Part shown: positions 24,423 to 37,011 of the stretch, piece by piece
Numbering within the stretch: position 1 is the first letter of the stretch
How the letters are laid out: every line of letters starts with the position of its first letter
Source: Allantophomopsis cytisporea
Taxonomy: Eukaryota; Ascomycota; Leotiomycetes; Phacidiales; Phacidiaceae
Direction of reading: 5' to 3'
Assembly: GCA_024752435.1 (NCBI GenBank)
Contig: CP103037.1
Span: 2,852,001-2,916,000 of the forward strand
DNA: 64,000 bases
Notes under the pieces: generated by a model
The model's input: only the letters and a program-made list of their open reading frames with translations
What the model was told of the DNA's origin: nothing
Database searches by the model: none
Made by a program: the position numbers and the translations under genes

Positions 24423-26733
24423 TTGAGACGTTTGAATGTTCAGGGTTTGAAAGCTGGTACAGATTTTACGTCGTTAGCTCTACCGACATTTCTAGGACTT
24501 GAAAGAATAAAGCTTGCGATGCTTCGTACCTTCTTTTCGTATGAATGGGAACCAACCTACTTAGGGTGTTAATGTTGGTGACGGTCAGGGTCAGAAGTTA
24601 TTTGTTGATGGACTGACATTATAGTTCAAGAGCTTACGGAAGGCGTCTATCTATAAGTAATTCATATTGCTAGGTTCCTGCGGGTCCTCTGAATATTTTA
24701 ATTTAAATTTGTTCTTCACTCTACCTAGGTGTTTAAAGCCTCTGATCCGAGTTCTCCCTCACCCGTGCTCTCCCTATCAAAACTACAGCTTCTACAGTAA
24801 GACTCCAGACCGGGTTATATAGCCTGCCCAATAAGCTGTTTGATATGTGGGTGATCAGCTTTATGCAGCAATAATCATTGGGCTCCGCACGATAAAAATT
24901 ATGATATGATAAGCCCGACAATTCGTAGCCTATGGGCCTCCTACGCTTAAGAAATGTGGCTGAAACGACAGCCTTACTTTCTTAACCTATCAACAAGTGG
25001 CTAGATAAGTGCCTCAATTGTTGAGGTAGTTTGCTTGCTAGTTCAGAAAGAAAGAGGTTTCGCAGTTCTCGTTGTATTAGCGATCGTACTCTATCATACC
25101 AGTTTCGCTTTCAGCAACTTTCTGGATAATCCTCTAGGTCGACTGGTGGTATTTTCACGGCATTGCTCTGCCTCAACTGGTTATGTGATTCTTTACCGTA
25201 CGCTTCTTACTACTCATATATAATCACCAGGGTCTACCTCCGAAGAGACTAGCTAGCATATCTAGAAATAGTGAATAGATTGCAGTTTGACTGTGCTAAC
25301 TTACAAGTAGTCCGTATAGATAGTCTTAACTACTTTAAATCCCCAGCCTTCGCAGACTCTCAGTCATTCAGGGGAAGCTATAACATACGCTTTCAGGTGA
25401 TAAGCATCAACAATCTCATATCAACTATAATAAGTAAACTCGCTATGCCCTAAAGCTAAAATTTAAGCATAGTCAAGTTCATCTGGGACTGACTTATACA
25501 AACTCGACATATAAGAATCTGTTGAAATACGCGCACAAGGGTGAGTGAGGTTGGAGCATAGTAATAGTATCAATGCGGTTCTTACATTCAAAGTGAGCAG
25601 TTCCTAATCAAGAAATACACACTCCGCGCTCGTACCCCATATATCATCAAATCATAGCTTCTCAGAGAGCTTCTCTCTGTGTGACATTCAATTCTATGAA
25701 TAGATGCAAGACTTCACTGCACGCATTGATCAATCAATCACCATGTGTTGCGACATAATCGCGAACTATTCACATTTCTCTCTTGAATGCAACCCAAGGA
25801 ACGAACGAGTAGGGTTTTGGAATTCGAGTAGCCTTTATTCTTTGTTTCTTGATACTGGAGGGAAGTCATGATTGAGGAATATCCTTTGGACCGAGGCACA
25901 ACACAACCCATAACTAATCTGCAGCAAGCGGATGTAGATTCTGGATATATTGGAATGAGACCAGCCAAGTATTGCAAAAGGATTTCTTTGAAACCCACGA
26001 TCACGACGTTTGTCCTCGAAGTTTCCAATCAGGAGTTTCACAATCTCGTGGAAGCGACAAATCAATCTCGAATGGTATTGTCGTGAATGTTGATATACAC
26101 AGCTGCTTGCATAGTTGTAAGGTAAAGGAATGTAAGGGGGCTTTCGAAGTAAATGCGTGAGTCTTCTCTTCCTATGTATGCTGGGATTTGAAGAGCAGGA
26201 ATGACAGCTGGGAGCGATACTTCGGAAGTGGAGAATGGCGGGGGAAAAAAGTTGGTCGTTGCATCAAATTGTTATTAAGTACCCTACATTGTTAGCATTG
26301 TAGAGTAACCTATCCATAATTTTCATTTCTTAATGCCGTATCTAGAAAATAGGTCCTATCATAGAAGTAGTAGGCGAGTGCCAAGTAGAGCTGATAGCGG
26401 AATGTTTGAGGTTATCGTGTAACTTTAAATAAGGGCTGGGATACGTGTCATACATATCTCGTCTTTTTTTAGGCGACTCAAGTGACAGCCTCACGACATA
26501 TGATGTTCGTCTAAATCCATCTATATCCGAGCCAACAACCACTTTGGATAGGCGAAGTCAACATGGTACAGAATCCTAAATCATTGCTCTCTTGTAAATT
26601 CAATAAACATATATAGCATGTTGTATAAAAGGAGAGCTTTGGCACTATTCTAATATGAGACCACACCATCGCTATCGAAGATATCTAATTAGAACAGAAA
26701 TACTTCAACGACATAATCCAAATCACTTACAAC
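24423..26733. other. Long AT-rich intergenic interval
   Basis: About 2.3 kb without a supportable gene. Frames at 25738-26086 overlap on both strands without family motifs. The TATAAAA at 26634 belongs to the downstream secreted-protein gene. No terminal repeats or transposase were found. Confidence 0.45.
26634..26640 (+). promoter_or_regulatory. TATA box of small secreted protein gene
   Basis: TATAAAA about 95-100 bases upstream of the ATG at 26734, in a clean AT-rich promoter context. Confidence 0.55.
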
Positions 26734-27386
26734 ATGAAGTTCTTCATTGTATTCTTGCTCTTCGCATTGAGCACCGCTTCACTGATTCCCCGAGACACAA
26801 GTATGTCCACACTTTCATTTTTTTCTCTATGTAAATAGTTGCTGACATATAATAAGCTCACAAGGTTTTATTTCTGGAGCTTATACAAGATGCCGATGCG
26901 TACTTGAAAAGCTATAGTTCAACTCTACAAATCTACAAAGTGACCATGAACTCTCAAAATGGCGGTACATCTGGTGTGACTGAGGATCAATTGAGAAATA
27001 TTATATTCCTCGCTCACGCTCCGGGAGGACCTGTATACAGCTTAACAGCAGATCCAGTCAACGGCTTTGGACAAATCGGCATATTTACCGGATCCGGAGC
27101 AGTATTGTTACCTTTAGAAAATATACCATTTGGTCCCAACCAAGTAACTTTGGACCCCGCAATAGCCGCGAACAAACTCGCATTGGCGACACTTCCTCGC
27201 GGACTCAATTTCGACATCAACTCGATTACAACGATTGATTTGGTGGTAGCCAACTATGCAGGCGGATTCCTCAGCTCTCCCGTTCCAGAGTGGCACTTCA
27301 CTTTTGCGCCCAGCCCAAATACTAAGACCTATACGATTGCGTATATCAATATGGCTGGCAACATCAGTTATTCAGTAGCAGGTTAA
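26734..27386 (+). CDS. Small secreted protein of unknown function
   Basis: Two exons, 26734-26800 and 26857-27386, give 198 residues. The 56-base intron has a GTATGT donor and a CTGAC branch site ten bases before the acceptor. Residues 1-16 are a clear signal peptide (MKFFIVFLLFALSTAS), followed by LIPRDT; a Kex2-like site is possible. The mature part is Gly/Pro/Ile-rich and probably beta-structured. It contains LAHAPGGPVYSLTADPV, GIFTGSGAVLLPLENIPFG and ends YINMAGNISYSVAG. No cysteine was seen in the mature chain. I do not recognise the family. Size, signal peptide and isolated position in an accessory region make it a possible effector or surface protein, but this is inference. A TATA box sits about 95 bases upstream. 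Confidence 0.65.
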
Positions 27387-28513
27387 TGGGGGCGAGGAGA
27401 CCGAGTCCCTTCTGAGACACCTTTTAAGGGCATAAGTTATTGTATCCTGTTTTTACCTGTAGTTCTGATGATGGTTCTCTTGAAATTTGGATTATGCTTC
27501 AACTTTTACTTTTGTTCACTAAATTTGATGTTCTAGTTGAGTGGGATTCTAGTCAAACAGTTATCTACTTTCTGAATTAATTTTGATACCTGCGCACCAC
27601 TTAGTCATGTATTAATGCTGGGAGTGAATGGGCTACACCACTATAGCTGATGTCAGTGTATAGACTGGTCTGCGACGGTTATCTTAGCGGCCAGCACATA
27701 TATATATAGAGTATAAGTATATTATGATGGCGGCTGCTGAGTCGCTGATGTGGGAAGTCGATCCAATCTATAGCTTCACTGTTAGGACTGTGCCAGTGTA
27801 TTGCAGGCTGTTTTGTTTCAATATTCTTGAGATCAACCATATGCAGCATAGTTATAGGCTATTACTGTATTAGAGTACCTTATAGTCAATGAAAATCACT
27901 GCTATACCCACACTGTTTTGACTTTGAATTAAACTATTACTTGTAATTACTAGGGAGTAAGTTGGTAAAGTAGCAGAGCAATAAGATTATAAGTTTTGAG
28001 AAGAGTAAAATAGCTAGTCACTCACATTTGAGGCTCAGTTCTCAAATTCGCACTTTATGCTTTGTTCATTTATATATGGGAACATTAAGGTCACACAAAA
28101 AGTTGTGCTTTGCTGTCTGTCTATGGCTACAGATTCAGGCGTACTTGTAGAATTGTATCTGTCGCTATAGACCGTTAGATGTAGCAATATTTATATGAAT
28201 TCATATTCAGTAATCCCACTACTGTCTCCTCCTTCATCGGCATTGCTCCTAGTGGTGATATGTAACACGTGACTGGAGAAGATATGATCTAATCTCAACG
28301 CCCAGCAGACTGCAGACATGTTTAATGGCAACCTTTTTCAAAGCTGAATTTAATCATCTTGAGTGTGCTGTAATTGTAGAATACTTATATTACTTCTAAC
28401 AAGGATAATTCGAATAGGCAGGAGGTACATACTTGGGCCTGATGAGTCACCGTGCTTACACAAAGCCAATCCTCATGCCTGCAACTTAGCAACTCATTGT
28501 CAACAACATCAAA
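27387..28513. other. Intergenic, AT-rich, nothing recognised
   Basis: About 1.1 kb of AT-rich DNA. It holds the 3' flank of the secreted-protein gene and the promoter of the next gene. No coding or RNA feature is supported. Confidence 0.5.
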
Positions 28514-29523
28514 ATGACATCTCAAGATTCTCTTTCATCCCCAGACCCTCGACTCAACAATAAAATTGCGCATTACGACCGCAATGAAGTTATTGCCGAT
28601 CTACTCTCCTTCTATAATTTCCTCCCCCACATCTCGGCCTCGCAGGTCGCCACGGCCCCCCCAGACGGCTGGCCCGAAATCACAGCCTCAAGCCTCGCAG
28701 TTCATGGCATCTACAAAACTGCCGAAGCCCTTGAACTTCTTCGTCACTTGCCGTATATCTCCTGCGACCAGCCTTGGATCATGATTAGTGCAATGGCGTG
28801 CGACTACAGACGCGTGACTCTATCACCAACGGCACGTGAGAAGCCGCTTTGGATGTATCAGGTAGCTGAGAAACAGTGGCCTGCATGGGTGGTTCAGTTA
28901 ACATCGGGGACGGATCGTGAGGGCCATCGTTACATGCTGGACACGACCGACGGAACCATCACAATGCACTGTACTGGTGGCCACTTCGAGTACCCTCCAA
29001 CATATGAGCCAGATGATCCGCGCAGTTGGCGCGATCGCGAGTGCTATCCGGAGACTGTCACTTTGAAAGAATGGCTGGAGAAATGGAGGGAAGAGTACCT
29101 CCAGACGACCGTCCTGGCAGTTCCGGAGGATTCTATCCACGACGGGTACGGTTCATTGGACCCTATTTTTGGTGGTCTGGAAGATAAGCCTGGCTCTTAC
29201 AATTTTGAGGAAATGGACGTGAGTAGACTTTCTGATCTTGTTGACTCTATTTCTTGGTCTCTCAATGTCTGTAATATGGGTTTAAATGGCTGAAGTATCG
29301 ATTACAGGGGTTACGCAAAATCTATCGTGAGTACGGATGGCCCGACAGGGAGAATTATCGAAAAGAGGCCTGTATCCAAGCTATTCAGCATTGGTACCGG
29401 GGTTTCATAGAAGGCAAACGTGAAGAGGGGAGGATTGAGTTGCTTGAATTCTGGAAGCAGCGAGGAATTGCTCCACCCGAAGAGTCGAATACCCAAGATA
29501 CAGGGAACCAAAGTTGTGGATGA
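28514..29523 (+). CDS. Uncharacterised fungal protein convergent with the chitinase gene
   Basis: Two exons, 28514-29218 and 29308-29523, join in phase (GTGAGT donor, TTACAG acceptor) to give 306 residues. It has no signal peptide or membrane span, so it is probably cytosolic. Notable segments are LLSFYNFLPHISASQV, PPDGWPEITASSL, ELLRHLPYIS and, in the last exon, LRKIYREYGWPDRENYR and ACIQAIQHWYRG. From memory, a widespread uncharacterised fungal family shares the order 'FY-FL, PP-GWPEIT, LLRHLPYI'; I could not check this. The gene ends 245 bases from the stop of the oppositely oriented chitinase. Its function is unknown. A role linked to the chitinase, even self-protection, is only a positional guess. 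Confidence 0.72.
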
Positions 29524-29768
29524 GTTCTCAGTCGCAGAGGAGGTCTTCTTTACGGAGATCGAATTCACTCGGCTCGGTGATCTTGCATTGTCATCATCTC
29601 ACAATCCCTGTTGACGATGCTCATTCAAGCCGTCGATAATAAAAAAAAAAAAACAGAATTTGGGGACAGCCAAGATTGATTAACCAAATTAGGAACCCCT
29701 AGGACTTTGAAAACTGATCGATATGAATTTCGTTTTTACATGAGCGCCTCATTTGAGGACAATTTACA

Positions 29769-32700
29769 CTAGTGCTTCCCTCTTCCTCTTGAAAACTTTG
29801 AAAACCTTTTAGTCATGCTTGCAGCTTTTCCTGTCTCTGTAGGAAACTCGGCGTCTATGGAATTTGAACCCGGCAAGCTTACTAGTACCGACTCCTCTTG
29901 AACAATGACGCTTTCGTTGATTGAGATCGGTGTAGCCTCCGCATTGACTGAGCTAGGTTTCGTGGGTGGCAAGGAGTCTTCTCTCACGGTCTCGGAAACG
30001 GCTCTCAAGGCTTTCAGCTCTCTGCTGCACGAATCATCGCTGCAAGAATCGAAACCAAATTCCCGACGAAGCTCCTCAGGAGAGGCGACACGGCTGGAGT
30101 TACCGTCAATCATAACAAGGCCACGGCCCTCAATCCAATCTCGTTTGGTGGGTGCACTTGCATAATTGACAGTATAGGCTTTTTCGGCCGCGTTGGCAGC
30201 GGCATTGAACCACTCATCAGTGTTCAAGAGCTGATAACCCAGGTGTACAACGCCATTGACGGTGGGGACACATGAATTTATAGGTATACCATCATCAGCT
30301 GGGTTATCTAAACCAGCAAAGTTCATGGTGAAGCGCGACCTGGTATACACGGCTCGGTATTTGGTGTAGGTGGTTTCGATTCCTCGACGACCGGGTGCAG
30401 TGACCGATTCAACAGGATTGTCCAAAGTCCACACGGGACCACCGCCGCACTTGTTAAAGATTTTCCCCGCATCTTCGTTTTGAGCAGCTGCAAGGTAACG
30501 AATCCTTTGTCCACGATCTGCAAAGACGCGAGCAGCCAGGCTGGTGGTTGATTCAATCAAACTGTACCCATCGTTTACGTCCGCCATTACAGCTGGAGGG
30601 AATTCGTCGGGCGAACACCCAGCTGGAGGTCCCTGGGGTATGTTGGCTATAAGCTGGTCCCATAGCGCCGTCTTGTGCTGTTGGGTATAGACTTTAGAAA
30701 TAGGTCGTTGCGTCTTACCGACTCTATGGTATGCACACGTCAGGGTCGCAAAGGAGTCATCCAGATTAGCGATGGATCGGTAATTGTAACACGCCTGACC
30801 ATAGGCAGCGCAGAGTATGGGATGAACAGGGTTTGTGGGACCGAAATCATCAACGATAGCAGTGATGACTCTTTTGTGAACTGAGGGGTCACACCAGCCC
30901 CCGTTATCTGCTCTTTTCGCGGAATTTCCACAGGAGCTGGTGCTAGCAGTCGAGTGGCTTGATTCGCTCGGCCGAGACTCTTTTGTAGCTGTTGGTTTGT
31001 CCATAGAAAGCGTATGTTCTTTGCCGAATACCTTGAATTCGGCTTTGCCTTCTTTTTCGATGTCCTTGACACACAGATTGATGAGTGCTGGGGTAGCAGC
31101 AATCTCGGCAATGTCTAAAATCTCGCCTGCAAGGACAATAGTCAGCCTTGAATTGAAAGTGACAGAGAGACGGAATGGGCATGGTTGAAGGCAAGGTTGG
31201 ACTTACCAATAAAAGGAATAACATCCTCAAGCAATTCTAGAGGAGCAAGCAATGCTGGAACAGCCAGACGACAGAACGCCTTGGCAGCGATGTCAAGAGC
31301 CGCTTGTTCAGCAATAGCTTCAGCTGCTGCTTTCGCAGCGTCTTCAGCCTGAGTTTTGAGGTCGCTCCCCGATGGCGCTGGCGTGAAGCCTTTGCAGCAA
31401 TAACTTTGTGTACCACCTGTGCACGCCTGGGCGCCTTTCGATTTATCAAAACTGTTGGTGTCCTTCACAATTTCAGTTTCTCCATCTGCGCAACCGCCCA
31501 TGCATGAGAGACCCATTCCACGGTACCCGCGCCACTGGCAAGTACCCATCTTGGTCCCGTCTGCACAACTGTATGTTTCGAATTGTTAGCACACGTTGTT
31601 CATTCCTGATTCAACGTCCGACTCTTTTTGAAAGAGAAACTGAAGCAGCTTGTTTGGAAGCAGTAATAGAACTCAGATTTGCTTACCAAAGATTGCGGTG
31701 CTGGCCAGCGCTACAACGGCCATTGGTGGATAGTTGATTTGGCTGTCCATCCATTTGTGTCACTTCGTTTGTACCCATTTTGCAATCGACGTTGCAGTCG
31801 GTAGTATAGCAGGTAATTCCTGCTACCAGATTGTCGCTCATCTGTTTAGCATCGGCTTGATCTTGAGTTGTGATACCGCTGACGCAAATAAGTCAGCTTG
31901 GCAGTATAGAAATGGTGATGAAGAGGGCAAGGACCAACGCAAATGGGGAAAAGGTAGCGGGAAAAACTTACGAGGCGGCTGCGAGCCCGTTATCAGCGGT
32001 TTGGTTTCTCTGATCAATTGCCCAAATCTGTGTCACGGTTAGCGTATTCAAGGGGTTTCTTCGAATCAACCCTTACCATAGTACCTCCGAGGCATCGCGA
32101 GTTTGCAAATGTTCTCTTCTGTTGGAAAGTATCATCGTCGTCATAGCTCACCCATTGGTTGCTGTCCCAAGTTATCCACTTGACAGCGGCTGTTTTGTCC
32201 CAAACGGGTGTGAGGCTGTTCGTTGAGATGATGTTTTCGATCTCTTCCAGATCCAAGATCCCGCTGGCATCCGTGCAGGGGCCAGCGTTCGCACCTCCTG
32301 TGAATTGACACACTCCATTTGGAGTGCTGCACGATGGGTCAGAAAGTGTAAAGCTTCTGCCATACTGTTTTGAAGTTAGTATATCCTCGTTCACAGAAAC
32401 AAATCGAACTTGCTTACCCATGCGAGTCCCAAGTTAACCTGCGCAGGCTCAACACCAGCACGCCAAAGCAAATCCAGGCCCATATCAATCTCGGTGACAT
32501 TTGTATGCGGGTTGATGTAAGGACCTAAAAATTGGGACGCTGCATCCCACACGCCATGGACTTCTTTCTGTTAGCCCAACACAGACTCGAAAACGTCCTT
32601 GACGGAATGGTAGGCTCGCTTACGATCATAGGTCATGAAATTGAACCAGTCAACGCTTGGAGCAATGTTCTTGAGATCAAAGTGTTGGAGATACCAGTAG

Positions 32701-33869
32701 GATGTCGGGAGAGTCATGGAGATGCCGTATTTCGTGCCTGATTGATTCTTGGTCAGCTATAACCATGTTGGTGGACTTGAGAATGGGAAAGCAACTTACC
32801 AAGAGCAGCTCGCAACTCTGTCACAAGGGAAACATAATTTTCTGTATCGGCCGTGATACCTCCTCTATCGTCGGCCTGGGGGTACTCCCAGTCCAGATCA
32901 ACGCCGTCGAAGCTGTAATGGTTCATGAAGGCAAGCAAACCTGTGATGAATTGCTGACGGTTTCCTGACGAGCTTGTCATATCACTAAAGGCGCTTCTCG
33001 TTGGGCCCGGGTCCGTAAATGACCAGCCTCCGACTGATATCCATGCCTGTAACCCGTTTGATTTCTCTTTCAGGGCTGTAAATCGACTAAACAGTTCACC
33101 ACTGGGGGCATCCATCGGGGCAATCTGAAATGTCGTAGGATCAAAAAACGCAAAGGCGAAATTGATGTGCGTCAAACCGTTGAGATTGAGGTCTTCAGGA
33201 GAGACTGCATCGCATGTACGGGTATTACTCCAGGCTTCATAGTAGCCAATTGTGCGTTTCGAGCTTGAGCTGCCAGAGCAAGTTGGGCGAACTACATCGC
33301 CGCAGCCACCGAAACCTGCCTGGCATCCTGTGTCACAGAAGTCGGAGGTTGAGCCGCAAAATCTAATGTTTTTAGCAGAGGCTCCTCGAATTCATTTTGG
33401 ATGTTGAGGTGGGGCTGTTTCATACCCAAATTCCGAGCAACACACGTCCAGGGGACATGTTTGGGATCCAGTCGCGCCATACTGGCCGCACTGAGCTTTG
33501 GCATCACAATTGGAGGTGCAGTTTCCTGATCCGCACTGTGTTGGTGAGTAACCGCATAGGCCATCCGTTCCACAACATGCAGCGTTCACACCTTCAAGCT
33601 CAGGTTTGAAGTCAGTAAAGCTACGAAACCAAGACGTTATCTGTATACATTGGAGGTGAGAGGGGATGAGAGGCTGAGGACTTACAAGGCGTATCGGCGT
33701 TGCATGTTCCAGTTGGTAAGGCGCGATCCTGAAGAGCGAAGTTTGAGAAGAAAGCCTCTCTTGACTCTAGTACAGGAATAATGGAATCTAAAGGAGCCGC
33801 CGCCACCTGCTGGATGCTGCTTAAGAGCAAACCCAGAGGCAAAAGTAGGATGCAGAGCCCAAGTTCCAT
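29769..33869 (-). CDS. Killer-toxin-like GH18 chitinase with hevein (CBM18) domains (subgroup C type)
   Basis: Secreted enzyme expected to bind and cut chitin. Ten exons (33869-33686, 33591-33426, 33362-32800, 32737-32624, 32560-32418, 32364-32077, 32027-31972, 31878-31687, 31568-31207, 31126-29769) give 1141 residues with every joint in frame. A signal peptide (LCILLLPLGLLLSSIQ) is followed by two cysteine-rich hevein-like modules (NAACCGTDGLCGYSPTQC; CPLDVCCSEFGFCGS) at about 55-145. The GH18 barrel follows, starting IGYYEAWSN, with SVGGW and the complete catalytic motif DGVDLDWEYP, then WFNFMTYD and MIWAIDQ. After it comes a cysteine-rich segment and, from about residue 600, a 540-residue C-terminal part without a known domain, ending in a basic tail. 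This layout matches fungal chitinases related to yeast killer-toxin alpha/beta subunits. No LysM is present; the divergent neighbour carries these instead. No break was seen. Confidence 0.88.
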
Positions 33870-34621
33870 CTTTACAATGTATTGAAATAGTATCAACGGA
33901 CAGAACTCTTTTTGCTGCTCTCAAGACTGCAATCGAATTTTGTTTGGCTCATCCTCACCTTATAGATCAGAAGAGGACCTGCATATTGTAGCCCATGTCA
34001 TTTACATCAATATTTCAATAGTGAGATATTTGCTCAGGGTAAAGGGTCCCCCGCAGTGACCTGCTTACATACCAATATCGATATCGGAGATCAGGCCCAT
34101 ACTTGAATGTCTCGTAAGATTCAAATGGAGCGACTTTGAGCATGTTAGGGGACCATTTAGAGGCACAGCTCCGTCAAAGCCTACCAATTTGACTACTCTG
34201 TTCCATGGGTGTGCTGCAGGGCATTAAGCATCTGTGGTCTGCAGACCCTATGGATTAAGATCATGTGGAAATTAAGCTTATCTGCAGATGCGGTCATGCA
34301 GTCATGCGGCACGGGTCTCGGTATTCGCGCGGAGATGAAAACAATATTTCCCTCGTCAATATCAACATCTACCATGAACTTGCATCAGGTTTTGATCACC
34401 AGCCTTGTCTTTGGAATTTATTGGATTCAAATGAGGGTGGATCAATCTGACATGACAGGCGCTTGAGATAGGAGACCCTGGTGGTGGGGCTGATTCAGGG
34501 AAATGCTGCTGTACCTACATCATGTTAAGACACAAGCCGTTCCTCCGAAATAACAGAAGTAGGTGACAATATTTTGTGCAGTTGGCGATACTCAACGCGA
34601 AATCTAAAAAGCATACTCGAT
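33870..34621. promoter_or_regulatory. Shared divergent promoter of chitinase and LysM genes
   Basis: The 752 bases separate two start codons pointing away from each other, so both promoters must lie here. The pair may be co-regulated. I could not single out a factor-binding site with confidence. Confidence 0.5.
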
Positions 34622-37011
34622 ATGCTGTCTCTGTCATGCTGGGCCTGCTGGCTTCTTGCTTGTTTGGTGCAGATGAGTTCAGCGCAGTCGTCTAACTCGT
34701 CCTTCAACTTGTATCCAAGTGGTTTGGATCCAGTCAAGTTAAGCGCGGCACTGAACATATCGACTGACTGTCTTGCTGCTTTGTGCGTATTATCGTTCTC
34801 CAAGATGCTGTCGGATGGACAAGAAGTTAACGCCTTGATGCGAATAGAAACGAAACCATTGATGACTGCGATCAGACTCTTTTCCAGATGGCTAGTAACT
34901 TCGACGACTATTGGTGGCAGGACGACAATGTCACCGCGCTCTGTTCGGGCAATTGCACTCAAAATGCAGGAGCATGGCTCGATTCTTTGGGAGATCCATG
35001 CTACGAGGAATACGTGATCGCCTATGGGAAATCCATACCGGCGACCTCTGTACCTTTCAGGTATACTGATGGTCTTAACATTGTATGCCTTGCTACAGAG
35101 TAAGATATTCTCCTGCAGTCTCTGCTTTTGTGTGCATCTTAATTGACTTTACGGATAGACCTCTAGATGACCCTGTGCATCCTTGGTGCCTCACGGAATC
35201 GCAGGACTGGGTAGGCTCGGATATAGTGCGCGCTGATTGCACTGTCGACCCGTTCGATCCAACATGTGGGGGAAATTCGTCTGCTATACCATCTGAGAAC
35301 ATGCGCATGGCTAATCTGTATGACAATAGTACCGTAAGAATGTGCACAGCTCCCGGTAAACAGCCTACTGACCATGTCTGATTAGCTCTGTGACAATTGT
35401 TTTGTCTGGAATCTTTATTACCGTGTCACGTCAATCTTCCTGGCGGATACTGATCACTCAGATTATCTTATCGACCAACTTCAAGATATTCAAGACGTCT
35501 GTAGCACTCAACTCCCTCCCGTCACGATCAGGAACCTCCCACCTTACGATCCAGCACCGGTCACCAGCACGGCAACCTCCTCGGCGCCTCCAGCCGCCAC
35601 TACTTGTGCAGGTCAAACTGTAAGTAGTGGGTCAGGGTGCGATAGCTTGTCAGCTACCTATGGTGTGGCGACTGGTGATTTACAAGCACTTACTGGCAGT
35701 TCATTATGTCAAGTTACAACTGCTGTGTGTCTACCTGCAGAGTGCACTTTGGAATTGATTTCAACAGATCAAACATGCGACACAATGGCTACTGCTCTCA
35801 ACATAACCTCAGTCCAGTTCCTCAGCTGGAACCGAAACGTGATGGGACTTTGTGACAATTTGACAATAGGACAATATGTTTGCGGAAGGTAAGAAAGACT
35901 ACCATGTAATCAATCCCCACCATTCTAGAAATATAATTGACAGACACTAAACAGCGCACCTGGCACAAATACAACATACATACTACCAACACCGCCTCTG
36001 GGGACTGCTGCTGATGCAGGGAACCAGCAAAGAGGTGGGGCCGGTGGTATTGTAACTCCTACAACAACAGTAACAAGCCTAGCGGCTTCAGTATCAGGTG
36101 GAACGGCTCCATCTCCCACACAGGATGGTCTTGTCAGCGGCTGTAACAATTACGCATTAGTACCTGCAGGCGACGGATGTGTTGACTTTGCCAAAAGTGT
36201 AGGCATCACACTAGCTCAGCTCTACGCGTGGAACCCAGTTCTGGGTCTTGATGGAGCGAATTGTACAACCAAACTATGGGCCAGCGAATACTACTGTATA
36301 GGAGTATGGCCAACCACAACTGTTGTAACAGCTCCGGGACCGACCCAAACTGGTATTACAACCAGCTGCAACTTATATGCGCAAGCCATAGCGGATGACA
36401 CTTGCGATGTCTTCGCTTCACGCAACAGTATCTACGATGCACAACTTTATGCGTGGAACGCGGTGCTGGGCTCCACAGGACAGAATTGCCAGACACTCTT
36501 ATGGGCGGAGGAGTGGTATTGTGTCGGTGTTGCGGCTCCTGCTGTCACGACCACCACCACTACTACCAGCGCAGCCAGCACGACAACAACTGGGGTAACA
36601 GCTCCCGGACCAACGCAGACTGGCATCATCAGCAACTGTAACGGGTTTGCTGAGGCCATTTCCGGCGATTCGTGCGATGCTTTCGCATCGAGAAATTCCA
36701 TCACTGATGCCGATCTCTATGCATGGAATACTGTGCTAGGAACCGACGGAGCGAACTGCGGAACCTTGCTATGGGCTCAAGAGTATTACTGCGTGAGCAT
36801 TTCAGCTCTTGGGCCTACACAGGCGGGCATCGCTGCTAACTGCAACAACTTCGCAGAGGCAATATCTGGAGACTCATGTGATGCATTTGCGACGAGAAAT
36901 GGCATCACGGATGCGGACCTCTACACATGGAATCCAGTTTTGGGTACCGACGGTGCAAACTGCGGCACAATGTTGTGGGCGGATGAGTACTATTGTATTG
37001 GTGTAAGTTGA
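34622..37011 (+). CDS. Secreted multi-LysM protein
   Basis: Predicted chitin-binding extracellular protein, 715 residues in five exons: 34622-34782, 34848-35099, 35159-35333, 35386-35888 and 35955-37011. The start at 34622 was chosen over an upstream in-frame ATG (34574) because it opens directly with a signal peptide (MLSLSCWACWLLACLVQMSSA). A cysteine-rich N-terminal region (CLAALNETIDDCDQTLF) comes first. Two divergent LysM-like units follow around residues 265-365, then a Pro/Thr/Gly linker. Four close tandem LysM modules end the protein, each of the form GDxCxxFAxxxxIxxxxLYxWNxVLGxxGxNC ... LWAxEYYC, separated by Thr/Pro-rich linkers. In this family LysM modules bind chitin oligomers and can protect hyphae or hide them from host receptors. 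The gene is divergent from the chitinase gene, a pairing known for subgroup C chitinases. Confidence 0.88.

Noticed and set aside
25738..26086. Overlapping 96-codon minus and 72-codon plus frames
   Set aside because: No domain, promoter or intron signals; likely chance in AT-rich DNA.
35600..35640. GTAAGT at 35620 in the LysM gene as a splice donor
   Set aside because: The frame reads through it without a stop into the next cysteine-rich unit, and no acceptor is needed to keep the protein continuous.
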